Shown here one piece after another: positions 7,675 to 14,829 of a stretch of 17,172 nt of DNA. This DNA is from Pseudomonadota bacterium (lineage in GTDB: Bacteria; Pseudomonadota; Alphaproteobacteria; Sphingomonadales; Sphingomonadaceae). The DNA lies in assembly GCA_023433445.1 (NCBI GenBank), contig JAEZCS010000077.1, positions 1-17,172 of the forward strand, given 5' to 3'. The translations under genes and the position numbers were made by a program. Position 1 is the first letter of the stretch, and each line of letters begins with the position of its first letter. The notes below the pieces were generated by a model. That model was not told the origin of the DNA. It saw nothing but the letters and a program-made list of their open reading frames with translations, and did no database searches.

Positions 7675-8721
7675 TTATTGCTTCACGGCGTCCGCGAGAA
7701 GCCCGACCGACAGGGCGTAAAAATTCGAGCAATTATAGTCCAGGATCGCGCGGTAATTGCTGGTCAGCAGATAGGCTGTCTTGCCAGGACCGTCCGGCTC
7801 CAGCAGCGTCGCCATGACCGTGTCGGCGGGCCAGCGGCCGCTCGCTGGAACGATGCCCCGGCTGCGCCATTCAGCCATGCTGAGCCAACGGCTGTGGCGG
7901 TTGAAGACGCGGGGGCAGCGGGCCGGGGAAAGCCGGGCCGTGACGCTGGCGCGGTTGAAATTCGCGGGGACCGAGACGGCAATGCCCCATGGCTGCCCGG
8001 GCCGCCACCCGGCGTTTACGAAATAGTTTGCGATGGAAGCCAGCGCGTCCGCTTCGCTGTTCCAGATATCCACACGGCCATCGCCATCACCATCCTTGCC
8101 AAGGCGCAGATAGACGCTGGGCAGGAACTGCGGATAGCCGGTGGCCCCCGCCCAACTGCCGACCAGGCGGCTGCGCGGTACCCCATTATCGAGCATTTTG
8201 AGCGTCGCCAGCAGTTCCGGTTCGAACAGGCTTCGGCGACGTCCTTCATAGGATAAGGTCGCGAGCGAGCGGATCAGGTCGAAGTCACCGGTATAGGAGC
8301 CATAATTGGTTTCATGCCCATAGATGGCCACCATGATTTCCTCTGGCACGCCAGTTTCAGCCTCTATCCGGGAAAGGCGGGCCCGGTTCGCCTGATAGGC
8401 CGTGCGGCCACGGCTGATCCGGGCGGCATCGACATGCTTGCGCCGGTAGGGTTCGAAATTGGGGATAGGCGAATATGCCCCACCCCCCGGCTGGTTCTGG
8501 TCCAGTTGAATAACGCGCGGGTTTGGGGTGAGCGTCGGGAACACAGAATCCAGAGTCGATGAACGGATACCCATGGCGCGCGCCTTGGGCCGCAGCGTTT
8601 CGAGATAGCTGCGGAAGCCGGCATCCTGAGCCATGTCCTGCGTCATACCAGGACCCGCCATCAAACTGCCCGCCGTCACCACGGCAAGACGCAGCAGAAG
8701 CGAGTGAATGGTTGAACGCAT
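7675..8721 (-). CDS. mltB: Lytic murein transglycosylase, MltB/GH103 family
   Basis: A 348-residue secreted or lipid-free periplasmic enzyme that cleaves peptidoglycan glycan strands to 1,6-anhydro-MurNAc ends. The signal peptide covers about residues 1-30 (ending near GPGMTQ); no lipobox cysteine is seen, unlike E. coli MltB. The SLT_2 domain has the catalytic Glu137 in VAIYGHETNYG, the family block GSWAGATGYPQFLPS (about 188-202), and an acidic metal-binding-like loop KDGDGDGRVDIW (209-220). There is no C-terminal peptidoglycan-binding repeat. I chose ATG at 8721 because it is preceded by GAGGGAGA at 7-base spacing and begins the signal peptide; the frame itself is open to 8790. It faces away from the tRNA and lies 113 bp upstream of dacC, so a second wall-remodelling enzyme sits in the same region. 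Confidence 0.92.
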   Translation of the reverse strand: MRSTIHSLLLRLAVVTAGSLMAGPGMTQDMAQDAGFRSYLETLRPKARAMGIRSSTLDSVFPTLTPNPRVIQLDQNQPGGGAYSPIPNFEPYRRKHVDAARISRGRTAYQANRARLSRIEAETGVPEEIMVAIYGHETNYGSYTGDFDLIRSLATLSYEGRRRSLFEPELLATLKMLDNGVPRSRLVGSWAGATGYPQFLPSVYLRLGKDGDGDGRVDIWNSEADALASIANYFVNAGWRPGQPWGIAVSVPANFNRASVTARLSPARCPRVFNRHSRWLSMAEWRSRGIVPASGRWPADTVMATLLEPDGPGKTAYLLTSNYRAILDYNCSNFYALSVGLLADAVKQ

Positions 8722-8832
8722 TAGACAATCTCCCTCATCCCTTTGTGGCACAGCGATAGCGGGAGACGGAACCCCCCTTATCGCTGCCATCGTGGCAAGA
8801 ACGCATTGAAAGCCGATTTGGTCATTTTAGGC

Positions 8833-8860
8833 TTGGCATGGCGCGAAGCTTCGCTAGGAA
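8833..8860 (+). promoter_or_regulatory. Possible tRNA-Ser promoter containing a 12-bp palindrome
   Basis: TTGGCA (8833-8838) and TAGGAA (8855-8860) have a 16-base spacer that contains the perfect palindrome GCGAAGCTTCGC (8843-8854). A start about 50 bases before the mature tRNA would fit a trimmed 5' leader. The -10 match is weak. The rest of 8722-8918 holds no gene; it must also carry the mltB promoter on the other strand, but I cannot point to it. A 5-bp dyad TGCCA-tcg-TGGCA lies at 8785-8797. Confidence 0.25.
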
Positions 8861-8918
8861 GCGGGTTCCAAGCGTCGATGGCCTGATGGTGCAAACCTCT
8901 GACCAGAGAGCTTGGCAC

Positions 8919-9006
8919 GGAAGGGTGGCAGAGTGGTCGATTGCAGCGGTCTTGAAAACCGCCGATGTGCAAGCATCCGTGGGTTCGAATCCCACCCCTT
9001 CCGCCA
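8919..9006 (+). tRNA. tRNA-Ser, anticodon UGA
   Basis: A complete class II tRNA with an encoded CCA (9004-9006). The acceptor stem GGAAGGG (8919-8925) pairs with CCCTTCC (8996-9002), with G73 as discriminator, as expected for serine. The anticodon stem GCGGT/ACCGC encloses the loop CTTGAAA, with anticodon TGA at 8953-8955, which reads UCA and other UCN codons. A long variable arm (around GATG...CATC, 8964-8977) is typical of tRNA-Ser. The T arm is GTGGG-TTCGAAT-CCCAC (8979-8995). No intrinsic terminator is obvious directly downstream, and no integrase or att-like repeat of its 3' end is seen nearby. Confidence 0.98.
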
Positions 9007-9066
9007 GATCGCAGATGATCGGGCCTACGTCTCACCTTAACCCGCGTTAGTGAGTATCGTGAAGTC

Positions 9067-9080
9067 GCATGCTATCATGC
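9067..9080 (+). promoter_or_regulatory. Extended -10 promoter candidate for the small gene at 9104
   Basis: TG-c-TATCAT (9070-9078) is an extended -10 element; no good -35 lies 17 bases upstream (GTGAGT), which extended -10 promoters can tolerate. It sits inside an inverted repeat GCATG-ctat-CATGC (9067-9080). A start near 9085 would give a 19-base leader that includes the GGAGG ribosome site. Confidence 0.35.
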
Positions 9081-9103
9081 GTCATCACGATCTGGAGGTT
9101 GCG

Positions 9104-9340
9104 ATGTCTGGGCAAACGGATGCATCCTATCTTTTCCGGCGAGCGCGGGAGGAAGCGGACAAGGTGAATATTGCCTTGGCCAGGCACGCCCCTGCTGAAG
9201 AGGTCGCGGCGCATCGGGAATTGGCGCTGCGGTACAAGGTGAGAGCGCTGGCTGCTTCCTGCCCAGATCAGGTGCTGCACGACGCCATGGAAAATTTCGA
9301 GATGCCTGGCGATCCCGCACCTGATAAGTCCGCGCACTAA
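9104..9340 (+). CDS. Small hypothetical protein, 78 residues
   Basis: A 78-residue soluble protein of unknown function. The ATG at 9104 is chosen because GGAGG (9094-9098) precedes it at ideal spacing; the frame is open to a GTG at 9050, but that start has no ribosome site. The sequence is charged and looks helical (SYLFRRAREEADKVNIALAR, then EEVAAHRELALRYKVRALAA), with one cysteine, no signal peptide and no membrane segment. The C-terminal tail is Pro/Asp-rich and probably disordered. It lies alone between tRNA-Ser and an intergenic region, on the plus strand. I recognise no domain. The strong ribosome site and codon choice support a real gene. A short helical regulatory or adaptor protein is possible but would be a guess. 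Confidence 0.72.
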   Translation: MSGQTDASYLFRRAREEADKVNIALARHAPAEEVAAHRELALRYKVRALAASCPDQVLHDAMENFEMPGDPAPDKSAH

Positions 9341-9368
9341 GCTGCGGGGCAGAGAATAGGCCGCTGTC

Positions 9369-9407
9369 AAAAATAAAGCGCCCCCGAGCAAGGGATGCCG
9401 GGGGCGC
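9369..9407 (-). terminator. Intrinsic terminator, minus-strand direction
   Basis: A perfect 9-bp stem, GCGCCCCCG (9378-9386) against CGGGGGCGC (9399-9407), with a 12-base loop. On the minus strand it is followed directly by TTTATTTTT (9377-9369). On the plus strand no T-run follows, so the terminator points leftward, away from both flanking plus-strand protein genes. Confidence 0.8.
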
Positions 9408-9500
9408 GACTTGTATGCTGTCGGGCATGCAAATCGCGGCGTGTGTAACAGAGATTGTTGGCGGCGGCAATCCGTAGGAGGCAAAGAAGCCACCGTGCCG
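9369..9500 (-). ncRNA. Candidate small RNA with anti-Shine-Dalgarno loop
   Basis: Reading the minus strand from about 9500 to 9369 gives three successive structures. First, GGUGGC (9494-9489) can pair with GCCGCC (9468-9463), leaving a 20-base loop that holds CCUCCU (9481-9476). Second, a hairpin at 9437-9406 has two 13-base arms, 12 of 13 pairs counting one G-U, and the loop CCGACA. Third, a terminator hairpin follows at once. No convincing minus-strand protein gene precedes it: the only frame (9555-9367) starts with TTG, lacks a ribosome site and ends inside the terminator tail. The 5' end is uncertain and I could not find a convincing promoter. Small RNAs with single-stranded CCUCC segments (for example the suhB/mmgR family) are known in alphaproteobacteria; membership is not shown here. 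The rest of 9341-9634 holds only the leader of the next gene. Confidence 0.45.
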
Positions 9501-9634
9501 TAACGTCAATCTGCGCGTCCGCTCTGTCCAGCCTTTCGATTTTCGGGTAGGACAAAAAGGCTAGTTGATTTCCCTGCCCATGGCATCACATGGACGCAGC
9601 AACCGAAGGGCCATTGGGCAAGGGAAAACAGGAC

Positions 9635-10060
9635 ATGGTTGAACCGTTGAACAACTGGCCAAAGCGATCACCGATCGAGACGGGCGCGCTGGGCCGATGC
9701 CCGCGATGTGGCGAAGGGCACATATTTCGCGGCTTCCTGACACTCCGAGACCATTGTGAAGTGTGCGGGCTGGATTATTCGTTCGCCGATCCGGCCGATG
9801 GACCTGCCGTGTTCGTGCAGTTGTTCGCATGCGTTCCCGGCGTGATCTTCATCGTGATGCTGGAAATTTTGGCGCGCCCCCCTTTGTGGGTGCACATCGC
9901 AGTCGGTATCCCGGTGCTTTTATTGACGACTGTGCTGCCGTTGCGGCCGATCAAAGGCTGGCTGGTGGCGGCCCAATATGTGACGAAGGCGCAGGAGGCC
10001 GGGACGGCTGCCCTTTGGGCCAAGCTGCACGGGAGCGGGCGGGACGAGCGGCAGGACTGA
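9635..10060 (+). CDS. DUF983 family membrane protein with zinc ribbon
   Basis: A 141-residue protein of the DUF983 family. The N-terminal part has a four-cysteine zinc-ribbon-like motif, RCPRCGEGHIF (Cys22, Cys25) and DHCEVCGLDY (Cys41, Cys44). Two hydrophobic helices (about 58-79 and 82-103) span the inner membrane, and the C-terminal tail is charged. The family has no settled function; it often appears in aerobic proteobacteria, sometimes near cytochrome oxidase genes, but no such gene is here. I chose ATG at 9635 because AAGGGA precedes it at 9-base spacing and because it places the ribbon about 20 residues in. An earlier in-frame ATG at 9590 lacks a ribosome site. It is convergent with secA. 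Confidence 0.85.
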   Translation: MVEPLNNWPKRSPIETGALGRCPRCGEGHIFRGFLTLRDHCEVCGLDYSFADPADGPAVFVQLFACVPGVIFIVMLEILARPPLWVHIAVGIPVLLLTTVLPLRPIKGWLVAAQYVTKAQEAGTAALWAKLHGSGRDERQD

Positions 10061-10188
10061 CGGTCGCAGCTTTCGCTTCGATGCGCACCCCTCTCCTTCG
10101 TGGTTGAGGGACGTTCAGTGCACGCTGGCAATAGAGGTCGACCCAGCTGAAGCAGGGGTCAGGAAAAGAGCCGCTAAAGGCCCGACAT

Positions 10189-10204
10189 GCCAGCTTTCGC
10201 CGGC
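10189..10204 (-). other. GNRA-tetraloop hairpin just after secA
   Basis: On the minus strand, 15 bases past the secA stop, GCCGGC-GAAA-GCUGGC forms a 6-bp stem (one G-U) closed by a GAAA tetraloop. The following bases are not a clean T-run (a short CTTTT-rich patch comes about 25 bases later). It may stabilise the secA 3' end or be a weak terminator. The 10061-10219 gap between the convergent genes shows nothing else firm. Confidence 0.3.
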
Positions 10205-10219
10205 AGGTCGATCATTCCC

Positions 10220-12964
10220 TTAAGCGAGCGCGCCGTGGCAGTGCTTGTACTTCTGGCCCGAGCCGCAGGGGCATGGCGCGTTGCGGCTGATATTCAAATT
10301 TTCGAACTCACCGGGCGCGGCGTTGCCGATGGGCGGACGCGGCAGCGTCGTCGTGATGCTGCCAAGCTGCCCGGCGTCAATGTCGCCGCTATTATCTTCA
10401 CCTGAGAAGGGGTCGATATGCGTGGTGATGAAGTCAGGGAGCACCGGCAGGTCGAACTCGGGCAAGGGCGCGACGTCGTCGCCGTCCATGCGGAACTGAA
10501 TGCGCGCGATGGAGCCAGTGACATCCTCGCGAATGTTGCCGAGCATGCGTTCAAACAGGGCGAAGGCTTCCTGTTTATATTCGTTGATCGGCGTCTTCTG
10601 CGCATAGGCACGCAGATGAACGACCTGGCGGAGAGCGTCGAGGGTCGACAGATGCTCCTTCCAGTGGTGGTCAAGGCTTTGTAGCAGGATCGACTTTTCG
10701 ATCATGTGCCAGTTTTCCGGATCAATTCCGGCGACCTTTTCCGCCACCGCTTCATCGGCGAGCGCATTGAGGCGCTCTTCGATCAGTTCCGGATCAACGG
10801 CGTCTTCGGCGAGCCAAGCGTCGAAGTCCGGCTCCAAGCCCAGAATTTCGGCCGTGCGCAGCTTCAGCCGCTCCATGTCCCACTGTTCGGGATAGGTGCC
10901 CGGCGGGCATGATGCGCCGACAAGGTCGTTGACGGTTTCACGGCGCATGTCGGTGACGACATCATCGACCGTGTCGGCGTCCATGATGTCGCTGCGCTGT
11001 TCATAGATGACCTTGCGCTGGTCATTCATGACGTCGTCATATTCAACGACCTGCTTGCGGATATCATAATTGCGCGCCTCGACCTTCTTCTGCGCGGTCT
11101 CGATCGCCTTGCTGAGCCATTTGGACGGGGGCAGTGCCTCCCCATCTTCAAGGTTCGAGCGGATCATCTTGGCGAACATCGTGTCCGGGCCGAAGATGCG
11201 CATCAGGTCATCGTCAAGGCTGAGGTAGAAGCGGGACAGGCCGGGATCGCCCTGGCGCCCTGAACGACCGCGCAGCTGATTGTCGATGCGGCGGCTTTCG
11301 TGGCGCTCGGTGGCGAGAACGAAGAGTCCGCCCGCGGCGAGCACCTCGGCCTTTTCAGCTTCAATCTCCGCCTCGATGCGAGCGATGGCAGCTTCGCGCT
11401 CCGGCCCCTCTGGCATGTCGCGAAGCTCGTCCTCGACGCGCATTTCCAGATTGCCGCCCAATTTAATGTCGGTGCCGCGACCGGCCATGTTAGTGGCGAT
11501 GGTGACGGCGCCCTTGCGGCCTGCCTGCGCAACGATATGCGCTTCGCTTTCGTGGAAGCGGGCGTTGAGGACGGCATGCTTCACCCCCTCCTGATTAAGG
11601 AATTCGGACAGCATTTCCGACTTTTCGATCGACACAGTGCCGACGAGCACCGGCTGGCCCTTTTCGGCGTGGACCTTGATCGTTTTGGCGATGCCGCGGA
11701 ACTTGTCTTCCAGATTCTTGTAGAAGCTGTCCTCTTCATCGACACGCTGCACCGGCCGGTTGGTCGGGATGGTGACGACGTTCATCTTGTAGATTTCGTA
11801 GAACTCGGTCGCTTCGGTCGCCGCGGTGCCGGTCATCCCGCCGAGCTTCGGGTACATGCGGAAGTAGTTCTGGAAGGTGATGGAGGCGAGCGTCTGGTTT
11901 TCCGGCTCGATCTGGACGCCTTCCTTGGCTTCCACCGCCTGGTGCAAGCCATCGGACCAGCGGCGCCCGTCCATCATGCGCCCGGTGAACTCATCGATGA
12001 TGATGACCTTGCCGTCTTTCACGATGTAATCGATGTCGCGGCGGAACATGACGTTCGCGCGAAGCGCCTGATTGACGTGATGGACAACGGCGGTGTTCTC
12101 GAAATCGTAGAGGTTTGCGCCTTCCAGAAGGCCTGCGCTTTCCAGAAGCCGCTCGATCTTTTCCGTCCCGTCCTCGGTCAAGGTGACGGTGCGCTGCTTC
12201 TCGTCCTTCTCATAGTCGGGGTCGTCGAGCTGCTTCACAATGGCGTCGACGGAGACGTAGAGCTCCGACTTGTCGTCCGTCGGCCCGGAGATGATCAGCG
12301 GCGTCCGGGCTTCGTCGATGAGGATCGAGTCCACTTCGTCGACGATGGCGAAATTGAAAGGCCGCTGCACCATCGACGCGCGGTCATATTTCATGTTGTC
12401 GCGCAAATAGTCGAAGCCGAGTTCGTTGTTCGTGGCGTAGGTGATGTCGGCATTATAGGCCTGCCGACGCTGATCCTCGCTGAGGTTCGGAACGATCACA
12501 CCGGTGGTGAGGCCGAGGAAACGGTAGACCTGCCCCATCCAGTCGCAGTCGCGGCTGGCGAGATAGTCGTTGACCGTGACGACGTGGACGCCCTTCCCCT
12601 CCAGCGCGTTAAGATAGGTAGCGAGCGTTGCGACCAGCGTCTTCCCCTCACCCGTGCGCATTTCGGCAATTTCGCCGCGGTGGAGGACGATGCCGCCAAT
12701 CATCTGTACGTCATAATGACGCTGGCCGAGGGTCCGCTTGGCCGCTTCGCGCACCGTGGCGAAAGCTTCAGGCAGCAGGTCGTCCAGCGTTTCGCCTTGG
12801 CTCAGGCGATCACGGAAGCGCGCAGTCTGGGCAGTCAGTTCCTCATTGCTCATCGCCGAAATGGCGGGTTCAAAAGAGGCAATGCGTTCGACGATCTTGC
12901 CCAACGACTTCACGTAACGTTCGTTGGACGATCCGAAGATGGACTTGGCGAGTGCGCCGAACAT
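10220..12964 (-). CDS. secA: Preprotein translocase ATPase SecA
   Basis: A 914-residue ATPase motor that drives preproteins through SecYEG. It has the Walker A block MRTGEGKTLVATL (about 102-109), VVTVNDYLASRD, the Walker B/DEAD-like AIVDEVDSILIDEARTPL (Asp209-Glu210), the second-domain segments TNMAGRGTDIKLGG and LRGRSGRQGDPG, and a C-terminal zinc/SecB-binding tail, APCPCGSGQKYKHCHG (Cys898, Cys900, Cys909, His910). All domains are full length. The frame is open to 13012, but ATG at 12964 gives the canonical MFGALAKSIFGSSNERYVK start and has AGGA at 7-base spacing. A long antisense frame (11300-12976, plus) is a shadow. It has its own promoter-like sequence upstream and is convergent with the DUF983 gene. 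Confidence 0.98.
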   Translation of the reverse strand: MFGALAKSIFGSSNERYVKSLGKIVERIASFEPAISAMSNEELTAQTARFRDRLSQGETLDDLLPEAFATVREAAKRTLGQRHYDVQMIGGIVLHRGEIAEMRTGEGKTLVATLATYLNALEGKGVHVVTVNDYLASRDCDWMGQVYRFLGLTTGVIVPNLSEDQRRQAYNADITYATNNELGFDYLRDNMKYDRASMVQRPFNFAIVDEVDSILIDEARTPLIISGPTDDKSELYVSVDAIVKQLDDPDYEKDEKQRTVTLTEDGTEKIERLLESAGLLEGANLYDFENTAVVHHVNQALRANVMFRRDIDYIVKDGKVIIIDEFTGRMMDGRRWSDGLHQAVEAKEGVQIEPENQTLASITFQNYFRMYPKLGGMTGTAATEATEFYEIYKMNVVTIPTNRPVQRVDEEDSFYKNLEDKFRGIAKTIKVHAEKGQPVLVGTVSIEKSEMLSEFLNQEGVKHAVLNARFHESEAHIVAQAGRKGAVTIATNMAGRGTDIKLGGNLEMRVEDELRDMPEGPEREAAIARIEAEIEAEKAEVLAAGGLFVLATERHESRRIDNQLRGRSGRQGDPGLSRFYLSLDDDLMRIFGPDTMFAKMIRSNLEDGEALPPSKWLSKAIETAQKKVEARNYDIRKQVVEYDDVMNDQRKVIYEQRSDIMDADTVDDVVTDMRRETVNDLVGASCPPGTYPEQWDMERLKLRTAEILGLEPDFDAWLAEDAVDPELIEERLNALADEAVAEKVAGIDPENWHMIEKSILLQSLDHHWKEHLSTLDALRQVVHLRAYAQKTPINEYKQEAFALFERMLGNIREDVTGSIARIQFRMDGDDVAPLPEFDLPVLPDFITTHIDPFSGEDNSGDIDAGQLGSITTTLPRPPIGNAAPGEFENLNISRNAPCPCGSGQKYKHCHGALA

Positions 12965-13027
12965 GCAAGTTCCTGACAAAAGGGGAGCGCGCACCCTGTT
13001 AAGGCAACGCACACGGATATGCGCGGC

Positions 13028-13056
13028 GATTTAGGGTTTGGCCGTGGGATAGTCAA
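13028..13056 (-). promoter_or_regulatory. secA promoter, sigma70-like
   Basis: TTGACT (13056-13051) and TAAATC (13033-13028) on the minus strand are separated by exactly 17 bases. Transcription would begin about 57 bases before the secA ATG. It lies in the 104-bp gap between the proline-rich gene and secA, so secA need not depend on that gene. This is the best promoter match in the window. Confidence 0.55.
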
Positions 13057-13068
13057 TTGATGAGCGCG

Positions 13069-13488
13069 TCATCGGCACACCGGTCGGCCATCGCGCGCAC
13101 GGAGGGTGGCTTCGACATCGATTACCTTGGGTCCGGGGCTGACCTGGGGCCTCGCCGGCGAGCGCGGAGGCTGCTGAAAAGTGCGGGGACAACGATCGGC
13201 CGTTCTGACCGTCTGAATGGGAGGAGGAGGCGCTGGTACGCGCCCAAGAGGTACTGGATTGAACACGGGAGGAGGAGGACGGCGGAATGTGGATACAGGT
13301 GGCAAAGGTCGCGAAACGTCACGCTTGGGGCTCATCCGAACCGTCGAGATAGTGCGGCAATAGCGATCGCCCTTGCGGTCGGTCCAGCACGACCAGCTTC
13401 CGCGCACAGGCTCGGTTTGTGCCAACGCCCCGTCTGCGGCAAAGGCTGAAAGCAGCAGAGCCGCGATGTATGAATAAAGCCGTGGCAC
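13069..13488 (-). CDS. Secreted proline-rich hypothetical protein
   Basis: A 139-residue protein of unknown function. The N-terminus is a clear signal peptide (PRLYSYIAALLLSAFAADG then ALA-QTEP, cleavage near residue 23-24). The mature part has GSWSCWTDRKGDRYCRT with two cysteines (34 and 44), a proline-rich stretch (about 61-120, including runs of PPPP), and a C-terminal block KVIDVEATLRARDGRPVCR with another cysteine; Cys100 makes four in all, so disulfides are possible. The start is taken as GTG at 13488 because it begins the signal peptide and is preceded by a G-rich GGGGGG ribosome-like site; the frame itself is open to 13923, but that part is antisense to argJ. It lies 104 bp upstream of secA and diverges from argJ. 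The proline-rich codons make strong G runs on the plus strand. Its reality rests on the signal peptide and conserved-looking ends. Confidence 0.62.
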   Translation of the reverse strand: MPRLYSYIAALLLSAFAADGALAQTEPVRGSWSCWTDRKGDRYCRTISTVRMSPKRDVSRPLPPVSTFRRPPPPVFNPVPLGRVPAPPPPIQTVRTADRCPRTFQQPPRSPARPQVSPGPKVIDVEATLRARDGRPVCR

Positions 13489-13568
13489 GACGCCCCCCAA
13501 TTGAAAGGCGCACTTTACGTGACAAGTTTTCGAGCGCCATCGCGAAAGATGGTTAACGCCGTTCATCG

Positions 13569-13596
13569 TTGACGCACCGACGAGATGCGCTAAGCC
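13569..13596 (+). promoter_or_regulatory. Possible argJ promoter giving a leaderless mRNA
   Basis: TTGACG (13569-13574) and TAAGCC (13591-13596) are 16 bases apart and end 6 bases before the argJ ATG at 13603. Transcription would then start at or next to the ATG. The -10 match is modest. The 114-bp divergent gap also holds a CCATC-N6-GATGG dyad (13537-13552) and GTTAAC (13552-13557). Confidence 0.35.
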
Positions 13597-13602
13597 GCGA
13601 GC

Positions 13603-14829
13603 ATGACACAGCGTTCGCCCCTCGCTCCCCCAAGCTTTCCCGAACTTCCTGCAATCGCGGGTGTTACAGCGCGTGTCGCGCAGGCGCGATACAAGAATTG
13701 GGATCGGTGTGACCTCACCTATGTCGAACTGGTCGAGGGCACGGCTGTTGCGGGGGTGACGACGCAGAGCAAATGCCCCTCCCCCGAAGTCGAGTGGTGC
13801 CGGGATGCCATTCCGCTGGGTTCGGCGCGCGCTCTGGTGGTAAATGCGGGCAACGCCAATGCCTTTACCGGGCATCGCGGACGGGCGGCGGTCGAAGCCA
13901 TCGCGGCGAAGGTCGCCAATCATCTGGGATGCCTCCCCTCTGACGTTTTCGTGTCTTCGACCGGCGTGATCGGTGTGCCGCTGCCGGTGGACAAGGCAGA
14001 GGCAGGGCTGGACGCGGCCTTCGCCGCCATGCCTTGCGGATGGGAAGAGGCGGCGAATACGATCGGGACGACCGACACCTATGCCAAGGGCGCTCGGACC
14101 AGCGCGATGATCGGCGGGACGCGGGTGGAGCTGGTCGGGATCATCAAGGGATCGGGCATGATCGCGCCGGACATGGCGACGATGCTCGGCTATATCTTTA
14201 CCGACGCGGCGATCGAACCGAAGCTGTTGCAGCAGATGCTGTCGGCAGCGAACCGGCGAACCTTTTCCTGCATCACGGTCGATAGCGACACGTCGACAAG
14301 CGACACAGTGCTGACCTTTGCCACCGGCAAGGCAGGCAATGCTGCGTTAGAATCAGTGGAAGATCCGGGCGCGGATGCGTTTCAGGCGGCGCTGAGCGAC
14401 CTTTGTCTGCAATTGGCGCACCTGGTGGTTCGCGACGGCGAGGGCGCGTCGAAGTTCATCGAGATCAGCGTGGAAGGCGCGGAGAGCGACGGGAGCGCAC
14501 ATCGGATCGCGATGTCCATCGCAAACTCACCACTGGTGAAGACCGCCATCGCAGGCGAGGATGCCAATTGGGGCCGGATCGTCATGGCAGTCGGCAAGGC
14601 GGGCGAGCCGGCGGATCGCGATCAGCTTTCGATCCGGTTCGGCACAACACAGGTCGCTTCAGGCGGGCTTGCCGTGGAAGGCTATGACGAGGCGCCGGTT
14701 GCCGCGCATCTAAAAGGACAGGATATCCAGATTAGCGTCGACCTGGGCCTTGGCGAGGGCCGGGCGACGGTCTGGACCTGCGATCTGACCCATGGATATA
14801 TCTCCATCAACGCGGATTATCGCAGCTGA
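13603..14829 (+). CDS. argJ: Bifunctional ornithine acetyltransferase / N-acetylglutamate synthase
   Basis: A 408-residue ArgJ that transfers acetyl from N-acetylornithine to glutamate, recycling acetyl groups in arginine synthesis; bifunctional forms also use acetyl-CoA. ArgJ self-cleaves before a threonine: here the site is KGSGMIAPDMATMLGYIFT, with Thr193 as nucleophile and cleavage between Ala192 and Thr193. Other blocks are the N-terminal AGVTTQSKCPSPEVEWCRD (the usual family residue pattern in shifted form), LVVNAGNANAFTG, VFVSSTGVIGVPLP, EDANWGRIVMAVGKAG and the C-terminal THGYISINADYRS. Length is normal. Whether it is mono- or bifunctional cannot be told from sequence alone. No Shine-Dalgarno precedes ATG at 13603. 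Its stop shares one base with the next gene's start. Confidence 0.96.
   Translation: MTQRSPLAPPSFPELPAIAGVTARVAQARYKNWDRCDLTYVELVEGTAVAGVTTQSKCPSPEVEWCRDAIPLGSARALVVNAGNANAFTGHRGRAAVEAIAAKVANHLGCLPSDVFVSSTGVIGVPLPVDKAEAGLDAAFAAMPCGWEEAANTIGTTDTYAKGARTSAMIGGTRVELVGIIKGSGMIAPDMATMLGYIFTDAAIEPKLLQQMLSAANRRTFSCITVDSDTSTSDTVLTFATGKAGNAALESVEDPGADAFQAALSDLCLQLAHLVVRDGEGASKFIEISVEGAESDGSAHRIAMSIANSPLVKTAIAGEDANWGRIVMAVGKAGEPADRDQLSIRFGTTQVASGGLAVEGYDEAPVAAHLKGQDIQISVDLGLGEGRATVWTCDLTHGYISINADYRS

Noticed and set aside
8778..9035. Minus-strand 85-residue frame reading GRGGIRTHGCLHIGGF
   Set aside because: It is antisense to tRNA-Ser; this translation is a well-known artefact of serine tRNA genes.
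8919..9340. tRNA-Ser as an integration site for a mobile island
   Set aside because: No integrase, no direct repeat of the tRNA 3' end in the window, and flanking genes are ordinary.
9367..9555. Minus-strand 62-residue frame across the intergenic region
   Set aside because: TTG start without a ribosome site, and its end lies in the terminator stem and T-run. A structured RNA explains the region better, though a small coding RNA is not fully excluded.
11300..12976. Plus-strand 558-residue open frame
   Set aside because: It is an antisense shadow of secA in GC-rich DNA. SecA on the other strand is complete and full of motifs.
13489..13923. N-terminal extension of the proline-rich frame
   Set aside because: It runs antisense through argJ and the signal peptide begins at 13488.
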